Position numbers and translations under genes: made by a program. This document shows positions 49,712 through 58,661 of a stretch of 64,000 nucleotides of DNA, piece after piece; the first letter of the stretch is position 1; each line of letters begins with the position of its first letter. The notes beneath the pieces are model-generated. The model was given only the letters and a program-made list of their open reading frames with translations, did not search any database and was not told where the DNA came from. Source of the stretch: Pseudomonadota bacterium (GTDB lineage: Bacteria; Pseudomonadota; Alphaproteobacteria; Rhizobiales; Rhizobiaceae); the NCBI GenBank assembly GCA_023451735.1, contig JAEXYH010000098.1, forward strand, positions 20,678 to 84,677, written 5' to 3'.

Positions 49712-51757
49712 TCAATCCTTCATGATAGTCTGGCGCAAAAAGCTGTAGCCCATGGCATGGCGCTCGGCCATTTCCAGCGTGTCGCCGGCCCCGCCATGAC
49801 CACCCGAGCCGTATTCCCGGAAGAAGGGCTGATGGTCTGCATCGATCAGCCGCTTGGCGAAGCGTCGTGCATGGGACGGGTGCACGCGGTCGTCGTTGGT
49901 CGAGCTGTCGACATAGATCGCCGGGTAGGTGATCTCGCTTTTCGGCTTGACCTGATGCAGTGGCGAATAGGTGAGCATATGGTTCAGCTCTTCGGGAATG
50001 TCGGGATTGCCATATTCATCCATCCAGGCTCGGCCGGACGGAAAGAGATGGAAGCGTGACATGTCGATCACCGGCACCGAGGTCCAGACCGCGCCGAAGT
50101 CATTCGGGTATCGGGTCGCCATGACGGCTGTCAGAAGCCCGCCATTGCTGCCGCCATTGCATGCGATACGAGATGGCTTGGTATAGCCGCGCCTGACGAG
50201 ATCGCGGGCAACCGCAACGAAGTCCTCGAATGCCTTGTGGCGACCCTTGCCCTTGGCAACCGTGTGCCAGTCAGGCCCGAGCTCTCCACCGCCGCGGATA
50301 TAGGCCTGAACGATGGCGCCACCCTGTTCGAGCAGCAGGCCGTATGCGCCGGAATAGACGGGTGACAAAGACACCCCGAAGCCGCCATAGGCATACATCA
50401 GTACCGGCAGCTCGCCCTTGGTCCAGTTCCTTGGCAAGGTGATATGGTAGGGAATCCTGGTGCCATCTTCGGAGATCGCCTCAAGCAGTTCCGAAGTCAT
50501 GCCATCTGCGTCGAAATAGGCCGGTGACGTGCCGGTCTGCACGAGTTCGCGTTTTGCCGCATGATCAGTCAGATCAAGCCGGAAGCTGCTGGCGGGCAGG
50601 AGAAAACCCTGGCCGACGACGGTCAGGATTTCCTCGCCGAGCGTCAGGTCGGCATCGAACATCCGGAAGCTGACCGTCTGCAGCTCTTCCGGCAAAGGCA
50701 GTTCTTCAGGTTCCGGGTTCGGCATCGTCAGATCGACCAGATAGAGTTTCGGCACCATGCGATCGACGACGATGAACACCGCCCAGGTCTTGAGCAGCGC
50801 AAACTGCGAAACCGATTGGCCGTCCTTCGGCGAAAACAGCACGCGCGGTGTCGTCAGCGGCTCCGTGCCGAAAGGGTGAAAATCCTGCAGGATCAGGGTG
50901 CCGGTCGGATAACGCTCGCCGGTTTTCGCCCGCCAGATCGCATGGGTATGATTGAAATCGCTGTCGCTTTCGACCGGCAGATCGAGGCGCTGGATGTCGC
51001 CGTCCGCATTGCGGATATGGACACTCGACTTGCCGATCTCATGGCCGACGGTGAAGAATTCGATCTTCCGTTCATCCGCCGTGCCACCCCAGAACAGTGG
51101 ATCGATAACGCTCGCGGCGCCGTAGATGTCGTCCTTGCCAGCTTCGAACAGGACCGGCGCATCCTTCGGATCGACGCCGCGCTTGAGGATACGCCCGACG
51201 CGCGGCCAGCCGGAGCGGGTGGCAGAAAACTCGTCCACCGAACCGAAATAGGCGATCTCGTCAGGGCTCAGCCATGCGGCATGGGCGCGTGCCGGCGGCG
51301 TATCGAAACCGCCTTCGACGATCACCTTCGTCTCCGTGTCGAATTCCAGCAGCCGCAACTGGTCGGAACCGCCGTCGGAAAGGATCAGAAGCACACGCGT
51401 CGGCTCATAGGGGCTGGTGATCGCGCCCGAATAGATCCAGCGTTTGCCTTCCTTAAGACAGAAGGAGTCGAAATCGAAGACCGTTTCCCATGCCGCATCG
51501 TGACGGGGTTGCTGGTCTGCCGGCAAACGGCGCCAGATGCCGAGCGGATTGTCCTTCGAACGATGGAAATCGAACAGCCATCTGCCGCGCCGTACCGGCA
51601 CGATCAGCCGGTCCTCGCGCTCGATCATTGCCTTCAGCGCGTCGCGATCTTTTTTGAATTCCGGTGTCCTGAACTGGTGGTCCGACTTGCTGTTCTGCTC
51701 GGTAACGAAAGCGATCGTGTTCTGGTCGTCGTCTGCTTCGAGAAACAGGTTCATCAT
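49712..51757 (-). CDS. Prolyl oligopeptidase family serine peptidase (S9)
   Basis: A 681-residue protein with an amino-terminal beta-propeller-like region and a carboxy-terminal alpha/beta hydrolase domain. The catalytic Ser is in CNGGSNGGLL, the acid in STNDDRVHPSHA, and the His in GSGGHGGAGD. YIRGGGELGPDWH is another S9A signature. No signal peptide is seen, so it should be cytosolic. GAGGAGG lies just upstream of ATG 51757. Peptides are the probable substrates. It abuts the vapC remnant downstream. Confidence 0.92.
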   Translation of the reverse strand: MMNLFLEADDDQNTIAFVTEQNSKSDHQFRTPEFKKDRDALKAMIEREDRLIVPVRRGRWLFDFHRSKDNPLGIWRRLPADQQPRHDAAWETVFDFDSFCLKEGKRWIYSGAITSPYEPTRVLLILSDGGSDQLRLLEFDTETKVIVEGGFDTPPARAHAAWLSPDEIAYFGSVDEFSATRSGWPRVGRILKRGVDPKDAPVLFEAGKDDIYGAASVIDPLFWGGTADERKIEFFTVGHEIGKSSVHIRNADGDIQRLDLPVESDSDFNHTHAIWRAKTGERYPTGTLILQDFHPFGTEPLTTPRVLFSPKDGQSVSQFALLKTWAVFIVVDRMVPKLYLVDLTMPNPEPEELPLPEELQTVSFRMFDADLTLGEEILTVVGQGFLLPASSFRLDLTDHAAKRELVQTGTSPAYFDADGMTSELLEAISEDGTRIPYHITLPRNWTKGELPVLMYAYGGFGVSLSPVYSGAYGLLLEQGGAIVQAYIRGGGELGPDWHTVAKGKGRHKAFEDFVAVARDLVRRGYTKPSRIACNGGSNGGLLTAVMATRYPNDFGAVWTSVPVIDMSRFHLFPSGRAWMDEYGNPDIPEELNHMLTYSPLHQVKPKSEITYPAIYVDSSTNDDRVHPSHARRFAKRLIDADHQPFFREYGSGGHGGAGDTLEMAERHAMGYSFLRQTIMKD

Positions 51758-51926
51758 GGCCTCCTCATGCACTCGGGAAGCCTTTACCTATGCATCACGA
51801 AGCGCGGTGGCAACCGGCCGAGAGGCAATTGTATTGTTCCGTCATCCTGAACTTGTCCCGAGGAACTATTGCCACTTCGGCTGGCTGCAATGTGAACAGA
51901 CCCCAGGATGATGCCTGCGACGAGGA
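51758..51926. other. Intergenic segment with small inverted repeat
   Basis: TCATCCTG (about 51842) recurs inverted as CAGGATGA (about 51904). GTCATCCTGAACTTGTCCCGAGGAAC resembles short intergenic repeats scattered in alphaproteobacteria. No gene is visible. Confidence 0.35.
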
Positions 51927-53813
51927 CTACCCTGCCATTGCCTCTTCATATTCCGAAGACAACATCAGCCACTCTTCTTCCGCAGCGGAAAGTTTTGCGG
52001 CAGCTTCGCCACGCTCCTTGGCCTTGCTCGCAGCCTTGGCGGGTGCCTTCTCGTAAAGGGCGGGATCCGCAAGTTCTTTATCAAGTGCCTGAATCAGCTT
52101 CTCAAGCTTGCCGGTCAAGGATTCAATTTCATTGATCTTTTTCTTCAGCGGCGCGAGCGAGGCTCGCTTTTCGGCATTCGCCTTACGCTGATCCGCCTTC
52201 GAGGCTGGCTCATCCGAAGATGCCTGCGGCTTGTCGTCCTTCTTGCGGCCGGATGCAACGATCAGGTCGCGATATTCTTCCAGGTCGCCTTCAAACGGCT
52301 TGACGGTGCCTTCGTTGACCAGCCACAGCCGGTCGACGGTTGCCTCGATCAGATGGCGGTCGTGCGAAATCAGGATGACGGCACCATCATAATCGTTCAG
52401 CGCCTCGATCAGCGCGCGGCGGCTGTCGATGTCGAGGTGGTTGGTCGGTTCGTCGAGGATCAAAAGGTTCGGCGCGTGGAAGGCGGCAAGGCCCATCAAC
52501 AGCCGTGCCTTTTCACCACCGGAGAGATCCTTGGCGGCGGTGTTCATCTTTTCGGTCGCAAGCCCCATCTGCGCCACACGGGCGCGCACCTTGGCTTCCG
52601 GTGCCTCCGGCATCAGGCGGCGGACATGGTCGACGGGAGATTCGTTCGGGATCAGGTCGTCCAGCTGATGCTGGGCGAAGAAGCCGATGGAGAGCGAAGA
52701 GGCGAGCTTCATCTCGCCGCCGTCAAGTCCGAGGCGGCCGGAAATCAGCTTGGCGAAGGTGGACTTGCCGTTGCCGTTCGAACCGAGCAGCGCGATGCGG
52801 TCATCATTGTCGATCCTGAGACTGATATTCTTCAAGATCGGCTGGCCTGGCGTGTAACCGACGCCGCCCTTTGAAATCGCCACGATTGGCGAAGCAGGCT
52901 GCTTTTCCGGCGCGGGAAACGTGATCGGCTGTACATGGTCCTCGACCACGGCGGCAACCGTCCCCATGCGCTCCAGCGCCTTGATGCGGCTTTGGGCCTG
53001 CCGGGCTTTCGAGGCCTTGTAGCGGAAGCGGTCGATGTAGCTCTGGATATGCTTTCTGGCGGCGTCGCTTTTCGCCTTCGCCTTCATCTGCAATTCGTCG
53101 GCTTCAGCTTTCTGACGTTCGAACTGGTCGTAGCCGCCGCGGTAAAAAGTCAGCTTCTGCTGGTCGAGATGCACGATCGAGTTGACCGCGTTGTTCAACA
53201 TGTCGCGGTCGTGGGAAATCACGATGACGGTGTGTGGATAACGCCGCACGTAATCCTCCAGCCACATCGTGCCTTCGAGATCGAGATAGTTGGTCGGTTC
53301 GTCGAGCAAAAGCAGGTCCGGCTGGGCAAACAGCACGGCTGCAAGCGCCACGCGCATGCGCCAGCCGCCGGAGAAAGACGAAGCCGGGCGCAACTGCGCC
53401 GCGGCATCGAAACCGAGGCCTGCAAGGATACTGGCCGCACGGGCTTCTGCCGAATGGGCGTCGATATCGACAAGCCGCATCTGGATTTCGGCGATGCGGT
53501 TGGGATCGGTTGCCGTCTCGGCTTCCGCCAGAAGCGCGGTGCGCTCTTTGTCGGCGGCCATGACGATGGAGATCAGTGACTCTTCCGTACCCGGCGCTTC
53601 CTGTGCCACTTGGCCGATACGGGCGTTTTTCGGGATGGAGACCGATCCGCTTTCCGCTGCCAGGTCGCCGGTAATCACCCGGAACAGCGTCGATTTGCCG
53701 GCACCGTTGCGGCCGACTAGGCCAGCCTTTGTGCCCGCCGGAAGCGTCACGCTGGCATGGTCGAGGAGAAGGCGTCCGGCGATGCGGGCGGAGAGGTCTG
53801 TGATCGTGATCAT
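51927..53813 (-). CDS. ABC-F family ATPase (YheS/Uup-like)
   Basis: A 628-residue protein with two ATPase domains and no membrane segments. Walker A motifs are GRNGAGKST (about 35-43) and GSNGNGKST (about 330-338); signature motifs are FSGGWRMRVALA and LSGGEKARLLM; Walker B motifs LLLLDEPTNYLD and LLILDEPTNHLD. A charged linker and a coiled-coil carboxy tail (about 545-628) follow. ABC-F proteins act on the ribosome. ATG 53813 (MITITDLSARIAG) is the domain start. Confidence 0.93.
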   Translation of the reverse strand: MITITDLSARIAGRLLLDHASVTLPAGTKAGLVGRNGAGKSTLFRVITGDLAAESGSVSIPKNARIGQVAQEAPGTEESLISIVMAADKERTALLAEAETATDPNRIAEIQMRLVDIDAHSAEARAASILAGLGFDAAAQLRPASSFSGGWRMRVALAAVLFAQPDLLLLDEPTNYLDLEGTMWLEDYVRRYPHTVIVISHDRDMLNNAVNSIVHLDQQKLTFYRGGYDQFERQKAEADELQMKAKAKSDAARKHIQSYIDRFRYKASKARQAQSRIKALERMGTVAAVVEDHVQPITFPAPEKQPASPIVAISKGGVGYTPGQPILKNISLRIDNDDRIALLGSNGNGKSTFAKLISGRLGLDGGEMKLASSLSIGFFAQHQLDDLIPNESPVDHVRRLMPEAPEAKVRARVAQMGLATEKMNTAAKDLSGGEKARLLMGLAAFHAPNLLILDEPTNHLDIDSRRALIEALNDYDGAVILISHDRHLIEATVDRLWLVNEGTVKPFEGDLEEYRDLIVASGRKKDDKPQASSDEPASKADQRKANAEKRASLAPLKKKINEIESLTGKLEKLIQALDKELADPALYEKAPAKAASKAKERGEAAAKLSAAEEEWLMLSSEYEEAMAG

Positions 53814-54034
53814 GGCGGCGGTTTTGGCCGAAACACGCAGCCAAAGCAAGACGGCAGCCACGCCTCGACAAATGGCAGGCCCGGGAAACCGGGCTGGTGA
53901 ACTGGCAATTGCAATTTATCGCGTATTAGTTGTGTTTGCGTAAGTTGCTGCCGGGATGAGGCTCTTCTTCGTGCACCTGCTTATGGTGGCAGGCGGCGCG
54001 TGCCGTCGGAAGTCGCTTAATGCTGAGGAATAGC

Positions 54035-54340
54035 ATGAAGATAACGCGCGCTGTCGTAGGCTTGAATTTCGTCATCTATCTGATGCTCGTTCTGGCCGTG
54101 TGGGCAACACCTTCCGGGCATTTTGTCCTGGTTCTGACAGACCCCGCGCAGGAACTCGGCTACGGGATTTCGGTGATCGGCCGTGCTGGCGGCGTGTTCG
54201 TGGCAACCGGACGCTATGACTGGATGACAGTCGGTTATTCGGAGGACAGAGATTTCCCGAAAAAACTCATGGCGGCGGGCGCGATGCTCGTCCTCAATCA
54301 TCAACTCGCCCTCGGCTGTCTTAAAGGAAATGAGGAATGA
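54035..54340 (+). CDS. Small exported or membrane protein coupled to chemoreceptor gene
   Basis: A 101-residue protein of unknown function. An amino-terminal hydrophobic segment (residues 6-27, VVGLNFVIYLMLVLAVWATPSG) could be a signal anchor or signal peptide. The rest, with TDPAQELGYGISVIGRAGGVFVATGRYDWMTVGYS and a final LGCLKGNEE, looks globular and would lie in the periplasm. GAGG precedes ATG 54035. The stop overlaps the chemoreceptor start by four bases (ATGA), so the two proteins should be made together. I do not recognise a named family. Confidence 0.75.
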   Translation: MKITRAVVGLNFVIYLMLVLAVWATPSGHFVLVLTDPAQELGYGISVIGRAGGVFVATGRYDWMTVGYSEDRDFPKKLMAAGAMLVLNHQLALGCLKGNEE

Positions 54341-55950
54341 ACTCGCTCGCGCAACTTCGCAGCACGGCGTCGATCGGAATTGTCGGTTTGCTCTGGGTCA
54401 ATCTGATTTTCATCGTCGTCCGCAATCTCTTCGATGCAGGTGAGTTTGATGTCCTGTCGATTGCGGCCGGGCTGCTCATCGTCGCATCGGCTACTGTGCT
54501 CTGGTGGCGGGAACGCACGGGGGAAGCGACCAGAATCGTAACGTCCATGGCTCAAGCGGCAACCGTTGCAATTCTGGTTTATGATTTCTCCGGTTCTCCG
54601 CTGCAGATCGATCTGCATATGTATTTCTTCGCCTCGCTGGCGATCTGTGCCGCCTGGATCGACTGGCGGGCAATTGCCGGTTACTCGGCACTGGTGGCAG
54701 CCCATCACCTGCTGCTTTTTCTGATCATGCCACTCGCTGCTTTTCCCGGCAAGACAGATTTGCTGCGGGTCGGCTTGCATGCGGCCATTCTTGTCCTCCA
54801 GGCCTGTGTTCTGGTGGCGCTCACCCGGGCAGTCGTCAACGCTTTTGAAGCCTCAGATGCAGCTGTACTTGCCGCAAACAAGGCCCAACGCAACGCAATC
54901 GAAATGTCCGAACGGGCAAGTGCTTCCGACCGCCAGGCTGCGGATGAACGGTTACGGCACGAGGACGAGAAGGCGCTTGAGGCAGAGACCGTGCGCAATG
55001 CCGTCGATCGTTTGGGTGAGGCACTCGAACAGCTGTCGTCCGGCAATATTGCCCACCGTATTGTTCAGCCTTTTCACGGCGCGCTCGACACGCTCAGAGG
55101 CTCATTCAATGCCTCCGTTGAAAATCTGGACGCCGTGCTCTCCCAGGCTGGTCATGTCGTTAAGACCATTCGCGGTGGTACAGCCGAAATAAACAGCGCT
55201 ACCCATGATCTTTCAACCCGGACCGAACGTCAGGCCGTTTCTGTGACGCAGACTGCAAGCGCCCTTGGCCTGCTGACCGGCACCGTGAGGCAGACGGCGC
55301 AGGTGGCGGATGTTGTGGGCCACATGGTCGAGCAGGCGCGCGGCGGGGCGGAACGTTCCGGTGTCATCGTCACAGACGCGGTCGATGCGATGGGCCGTAT
55401 TGAAACCTCCTCGCGCGAGATTGGCCAGATCATCGGCGTGATCGACGAGATCGCCTTCCAGACCAACCTTCTCGCCTTGAATGCCGGAGTGGAAGCCGCG
55501 CGTGCAGGGGAGGCGGGCAAGGGGTTTGCTGTCGTTGCTCAGGAAGTAAGGGAACTTGCACAACGCTCGGCCAGCGCGGCGAAGGATATCAAGGCGTTGA
55601 TCACTGCCTCCGGACAGCAGGTTTCAACGGGTGTCGCCCTCGTCGGTCAGGCTGGCGATGCACTGCGCGTCATCGCCAGCGAGGTGACCGCGATCAGCCT
55701 TGAGATCGAAAAGATTGTCGCGGGCGCCCGACAGCAGGCGAGCGGTCTGACTGAAATCGAGGGTGCGATCTCCGAGATCGACAGAGGCACTCAGCAGAAC
55801 GCTGCAATGGTCGAAGAAAGCTCCGCTTCCATCCAGCAACTCGCCAACGAGGCCAATGCGTTGGAAAGGCTGATGGTCCGCTTCCAGATCTCTGGAGAAA
55901 AGGTGGCTCCTGATACGAAAACAGAGGGCACTTTCCGCCGCGTAGCCTGA
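54337..55950 (+). CDS. Methyl-accepting chemotaxis protein with six-helix membrane sensor
   Basis: A 537-residue chemoreceptor. Residues 1-165 form about six membrane helices with almost no periplasmic domain; His94 (DLHMYFF), His123-His124 (AAHHLLL) and His148 (GLHAAI) lie in or near helices. A coiled linker, a HAMP-like segment (about 220-270) and the signalling domain follow, with the hairpin tip IDEIAFQTNLLALNAGVEAARAGEAGKGFAVVA at 368-400. No carboxy-terminal CheR-binding pentapeptide is present. It should signal through CheA/CheW encoded elsewhere. Confidence 0.92.
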   Translation: MNSLAQLRSTASIGIVGLLWVNLIFIVVRNLFDAGEFDVLSIAAGLLIVASATVLWWRERTGEATRIVTSMAQAATVAILVYDFSGSPLQIDLHMYFFASLAICAAWIDWRAIAGYSALVAAHHLLLFLIMPLAAFPGKTDLLRVGLHAAILVLQACVLVALTRAVVNAFEASDAAVLAANKAQRNAIEMSERASASDRQAADERLRHEDEKALEAETVRNAVDRLGEALEQLSSGNIAHRIVQPFHGALDTLRGSFNASVENLDAVLSQAGHVVKTIRGGTAEINSATHDLSTRTERQAVSVTQTASALGLLTGTVRQTAQVADVVGHMVEQARGGAERSGVIVTDAVDAMGRIETSSREIGQIIGVIDEIAFQTNLLALNAGVEAARAGEAGKGFAVVAQEVRELAQRSASAAKDIKALITASGQQVSTGVALVGQAGDALRVIASEVTAISLEIEKIVAGARQQASGLTEIEGAISEIDRGTQQNAAMVEESSASIQQLANEANALERLMVRFQISGEKVAPDTKTEGTFRRVA

Positions 55951-55957
55951 CGGACAA

Positions 55958-56004
55958 GTATCCGGCTGTTCAAACGGGGATGGAGACTATTGAACGCCGG
56001 ATAC
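55958..56004. terminator. Long hairpin between convergent chemoreceptor and GGDEF genes
   Basis: GTATCCGGC-T-GTTCAA (55958-55973) pairs with TTGAACGCCGGATAC (55990-56004): 15 pairs with one bulged T and a 16-base loop. There is no T-run. Shared terminator or mRNA 3' end is likely. Confidence 0.6.
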
Positions 56005-56032
56005 GCACAAAACAGCTCGGCGTGTTCGCAGA

Positions 56033-57067
56033 TTAGACGCCCGGCCGGCTCGTGTCCCCGTGAATGATCACGTTCATACGCGGATTGGCCCGCGAGGCCT
56101 CGGCCGCAAGCACGGCCTGCTGGCGCAATTGCTGCGGTGAAAACGCTTCGGTTGCCATGGCTGCTCCCATGGAAAGCCGGATGGCAGGTGTGCCCTCTGA
56201 AGTCGCGAAGACGAGATTGTCGTTGATCGACGCCGTCAGCCGGGTTGCGATCGGCTTGATCGCATCACGGCCGACATGGCGGAACAGGAAGGCGAATTCG
56301 GCCTTGCCGATGCGGGCGAGGAAGTCGTCCTTCTTGATCGTCTTACGGAAGGTTGCTGCAGCCTTCTTGATAATCCGGGTCGCCGCGGCCTCTCCATAGG
56401 TATCGGCAATGTCGGAAATGTCATTGATGGCGACGAGGAAAAGCGCGGTGTCGCGGCTCTCGGCGTCATCCGCATAAAGCGCCTCCAGCTTTTCGGTGAA
56501 AGCGGCATGGTTCGGCAATCCGGTCATCCGGTCGCGCAGCATCACTGCGCGGGCGCTGGATACGCCTTGTTCCGCCACCATCAGAAGATTTGCACCGGAA
56601 CGCAGGGCAGCTTCCAGTTCCGTTTCGGCCACGACCGCATCGGAAAGCGAGACGCTGAGATATTCGATTTCGGCCAGAATATCGCCAGGACCTGCGCCGT
56701 TATCCTCCCGCAGGCTTTTTGCAACGGCTTCCAGCGCCCGGCTGAAGCCACGCTTCTGCTCGGCGCCGCACGCCATTTTCTCGCGCAGGTTGCCAAGCAG
56801 CTGTATATCCGGATCACGCGATTTCGGCAGGCCGCTCGCAACGAAGCCCGGCAACTGATAGCGGATCCCGATTTCGTCCAGAACCGTCTGATTGGGGGCG
56901 ACCGGCAGAGCCAAGATCTCTCGGGACAGGGCGACATCCGTGCTGCAATGGGCCTCGTAAAACAGCTCGTAATTGCGTGGCAGGCCGCTCACCTCGATGC
57001 GGGCCATATGTTGGCTGACCGCCTGCAATGTCCTGTCCTGAGCTGTCTTGCGGGCCTGGGTCGGCAT
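56033..57067 (-). CDS. GGDEF-domain protein with degenerate active site
   Basis: A 344-residue cytosolic protein. The first 160 residues are helical and of unknown type. The GGDEF-like domain begins at RDRMTGLPNHAAFTEKL (about 178), but the signature loop reads GKAEF (254-258) where active diguanylate cyclases have GGDEF or GGEEF. Without the second Gly and the metal-binding Asp it is probably not a cyclase, and may bind GTP or c-di-GMP or act by protein contact. It is convergent with the chemoreceptor. No EAL domain is present. Confidence 0.85.
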   Translation of the reverse strand: MPTQARKTAQDRTLQAVSQHMARIEVSGLPRNYELFYEAHCSTDVALSREILALPVAPNQTVLDEIGIRYQLPGFVASGLPKSRDPDIQLLGNLREKMACGAEQKRGFSRALEAVAKSLREDNGAGPGDILAEIEYLSVSLSDAVVAETELEAALRSGANLLMVAEQGVSSARAVMLRDRMTGLPNHAAFTEKLEALYADDAESRDTALFLVAINDISDIADTYGEAAATRIIKKAAATFRKTIKKDDFLARIGKAEFAFLFRHVGRDAIKPIATRLTASINDNLVFATSEGTPAIRLSMGAAMATEAFSPQQLRQQAVLAAEASRANPRMNVIIHGDTSRPGV

Positions 57068-57192
57068 CCGTCGTCTCCTGATCGTTCGTACGTGAAGACG
57101 AGTGTTTGCCGGCGCGCGTTAACATCCGCTGAAATACCGCCATGGATTGCAATGCGGAGCGGAATTCGTGCGAAAAAGGGTTAAGGCCAGGT

Positions 57193-57705
57193 TCACGCTA
57201 TCCACTGTTTCCCGTCTTTGCGGAGGAATGCGATCATGTCGAGTACGACGGATTGCTGGCCGAGCGAGGTCAGGATCGCATGCACCTGTCCGCGATGATG
57301 GGTCTGGTGGTTGAAGACATGCGCCAGCATTGCGCCGAGCGGCTCGGTCACCGGGACGGGATTAGTGACCGGCGTGTAGGTAACCGTGCTTGCGTAGGCA
57401 TTCGGTGCTAACGAGCCGGTGACCTCTATAAATCGCTCGTCTTCGGACGCGCGTGCTTTGCGCAGTTCGGCAAGATTTTCGTAAAGAATGACGTTCAGTT
57501 CCATCGGTGCCGTGCCGATGCCGGTGATACGCCTCAGCCAGATCCGGTCGGCGACGAGAAGATGGTTGAGCGTGCGGTGCGCCGAACCGAAAAAGGCGCC
57601 GCGGTCAGCGCGGTAATCGTCGTCGGAGAGAGTGGCGCAGGCGTCGTAGATGCGGTTGTTGGCCCAGCGATTGTAATCGGCAAGCATCTGGAAATGGCGC
57701 TGCAT
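57193..57705 (-). CDS. DinB-family protein
   Basis: A 170-residue four-helix protein of the DinB/YfiT superfamily. The three metal-binding histidines are visible in LNHLLVAD (about residue 48) and in HVFNHQTHHRGQ (about 130-141). Some relatives are thiol- (mycothiol, bacillithiol) transferases, but this organism group uses glutathione, so the partner thiol is unclear. GGGAGGA precedes ATG 57705; the much longer frame to 58512 is a shadow of the divergent gene. It is divergent from a GST-like gene, suggesting linked detoxification roles. Confidence 0.88.
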   Translation of the reverse strand: MQRHFQMLADYNRWANNRIYDACATLSDDDYRADRGAFFGSAHRTLNHLLVADRIWLRRITGIGTAPMELNVILYENLAELRKARASEDERFIEVTGSLAPNAYASTVTYTPVTNPVPVTEPLGAMLAHVFNHQTHHRGQVHAILTSLGQQSVVLDMIAFLRKDGKQWIA

Positions 57706-57852
57706 ATGTTCCTCCCGCGATCCGTTTCGACAGTTTTCATGGACAGCAAACCGCATCACGCGGCCCTTATGCAATGTATGAAATCTTCTGATTGGATTGG
57801 AGCGAGATTCCTGATCATTATCAAACCTCGCACGGATGATTTGGAGTTCCGC

Positions 57853-58545
57853 ATGACCACCCGTATCCTCTATTCCCTCTGCGGTGCCGACGAGAGCCGC
57901 CCCTTTTCCCCTCATTGCTGGAAGGTGGTGCTGGCGCTGAAGCACAAAGGGTTGGATTTCGTCGAAAAGCCGACGCCATTCACCCTTATACCGGAGCTGG
58001 AAAACGGATTTTCGAAAACCGTGCCGATCCTGCGGGATGGCAACGAACTGATCCGCGACAGTTTCGATATCGCGCTCTATCTGGAGGAACGCTATCCGAA
58101 CCGGCCGACGCTTTTCGGCGGGGAGGGCGGAAAGACGCTGTCGCGGTTCATCGAGCGTTTTTCGCAGGCCATCATCCATCCCGCGATCACCGGCATCGCG
58201 GTTGGCGATATTCATGACATGCTCGGCGAGACCGATCGGATCTATTTCAGGACAACACGGGAAAAGATGCTGGGCCAGTCGCTGGAGGATCTGCGTGCCG
58301 GGCGCGAGGCTGCGGTGGCCGGCTTTGCGGCGAAGCTGGAACCGGTGCGCCAGATGCTCGGCTATCAGGATTTCTTTGGCGGCGATGGCCCGCTGTTTGC
58401 CGACTATATCCTGTTTGGGGCCTTGCAATGGATGCGGGTTACCACGGGGGCGGCGGTTTTTGCCGCCGATGACCCGGTCGGGCAGTGGTTCGAGCGTTGC
58501 CTCGACCTCCATGAGGGTGTCGGGCGCAGTGTGACGGCTGCGTGA
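57853..58545 (+). CDS. Glutathione S-transferase family protein
   Basis: A 230-residue protein with a thioredoxin-like amino domain (RILYSLCGADESRPFSPHCWKVVLALKHKGLDF; TVPILRDGNELIRDSFDIALYLE with the cis-Pro in TVPIL and the GSH-binding D/S) and an all-helical carboxy domain. SPHCW places Ser or Cys at the catalytic position. GGAG precedes ATG 57853. It is divergent from dinB with a 147-base gap. Substrate unknown. Confidence 0.88.
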   Translation: MTTRILYSLCGADESRPFSPHCWKVVLALKHKGLDFVEKPTPFTLIPELENGFSKTVPILRDGNELIRDSFDIALYLEERYPNRPTLFGGEGGKTLSRFIERFSQAIIHPAITGIAVGDIHDMLGETDRIYFRTTREKMLGQSLEDLRAGREAAVAGFAAKLEPVRQMLGYQDFFGGDGPLFADYILFGALQWMRVTTGAAVFAADDPVGQWFERCLDLHEGVGRSVTAA

Positions 58546-58580
58546 AATTCAGGTTTGCGGCGTGACAATAGCCAAAACCC

Positions 58581-58653
58581 CCTTGTTTCCGGCGATTAAG
58601 GCGGGTAAACACCGCCAACTTTCCCCTGGCAAAGTGCCCCTGGAAACAAAGGA
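58581..58653 (+). promoter_or_regulatory. Structured ndk leader that could hide the ribosome site
   Basis: CCTTGTTTCC (58581-58590) pairs with GGAAACAAAGG (58642-58652) with one bulge; inside, GGCGG-gtaaaca-CCGCC (58600-58616) forms a second hairpin. The outer stem covers the AAAGGA ribosome site of ndk. Regulation is inferred from the fold only. Confidence 0.45.
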
Positions 58654-58661
58654 TAGACAAG

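Noticed and set aside
50561..51850. Plus-strand open frame (429 codons) opposite the S9 peptidase
   Set aside because: Shadow of the S9 peptidase; composition rich in Arg/Asp/His with no domain.
57193..58512. Extended DinB frame of 439 codons
   Set aside because: The first 270 codons are the shadow of the GST-like gene; GGGAGGA and the DinB start lie at 57705.
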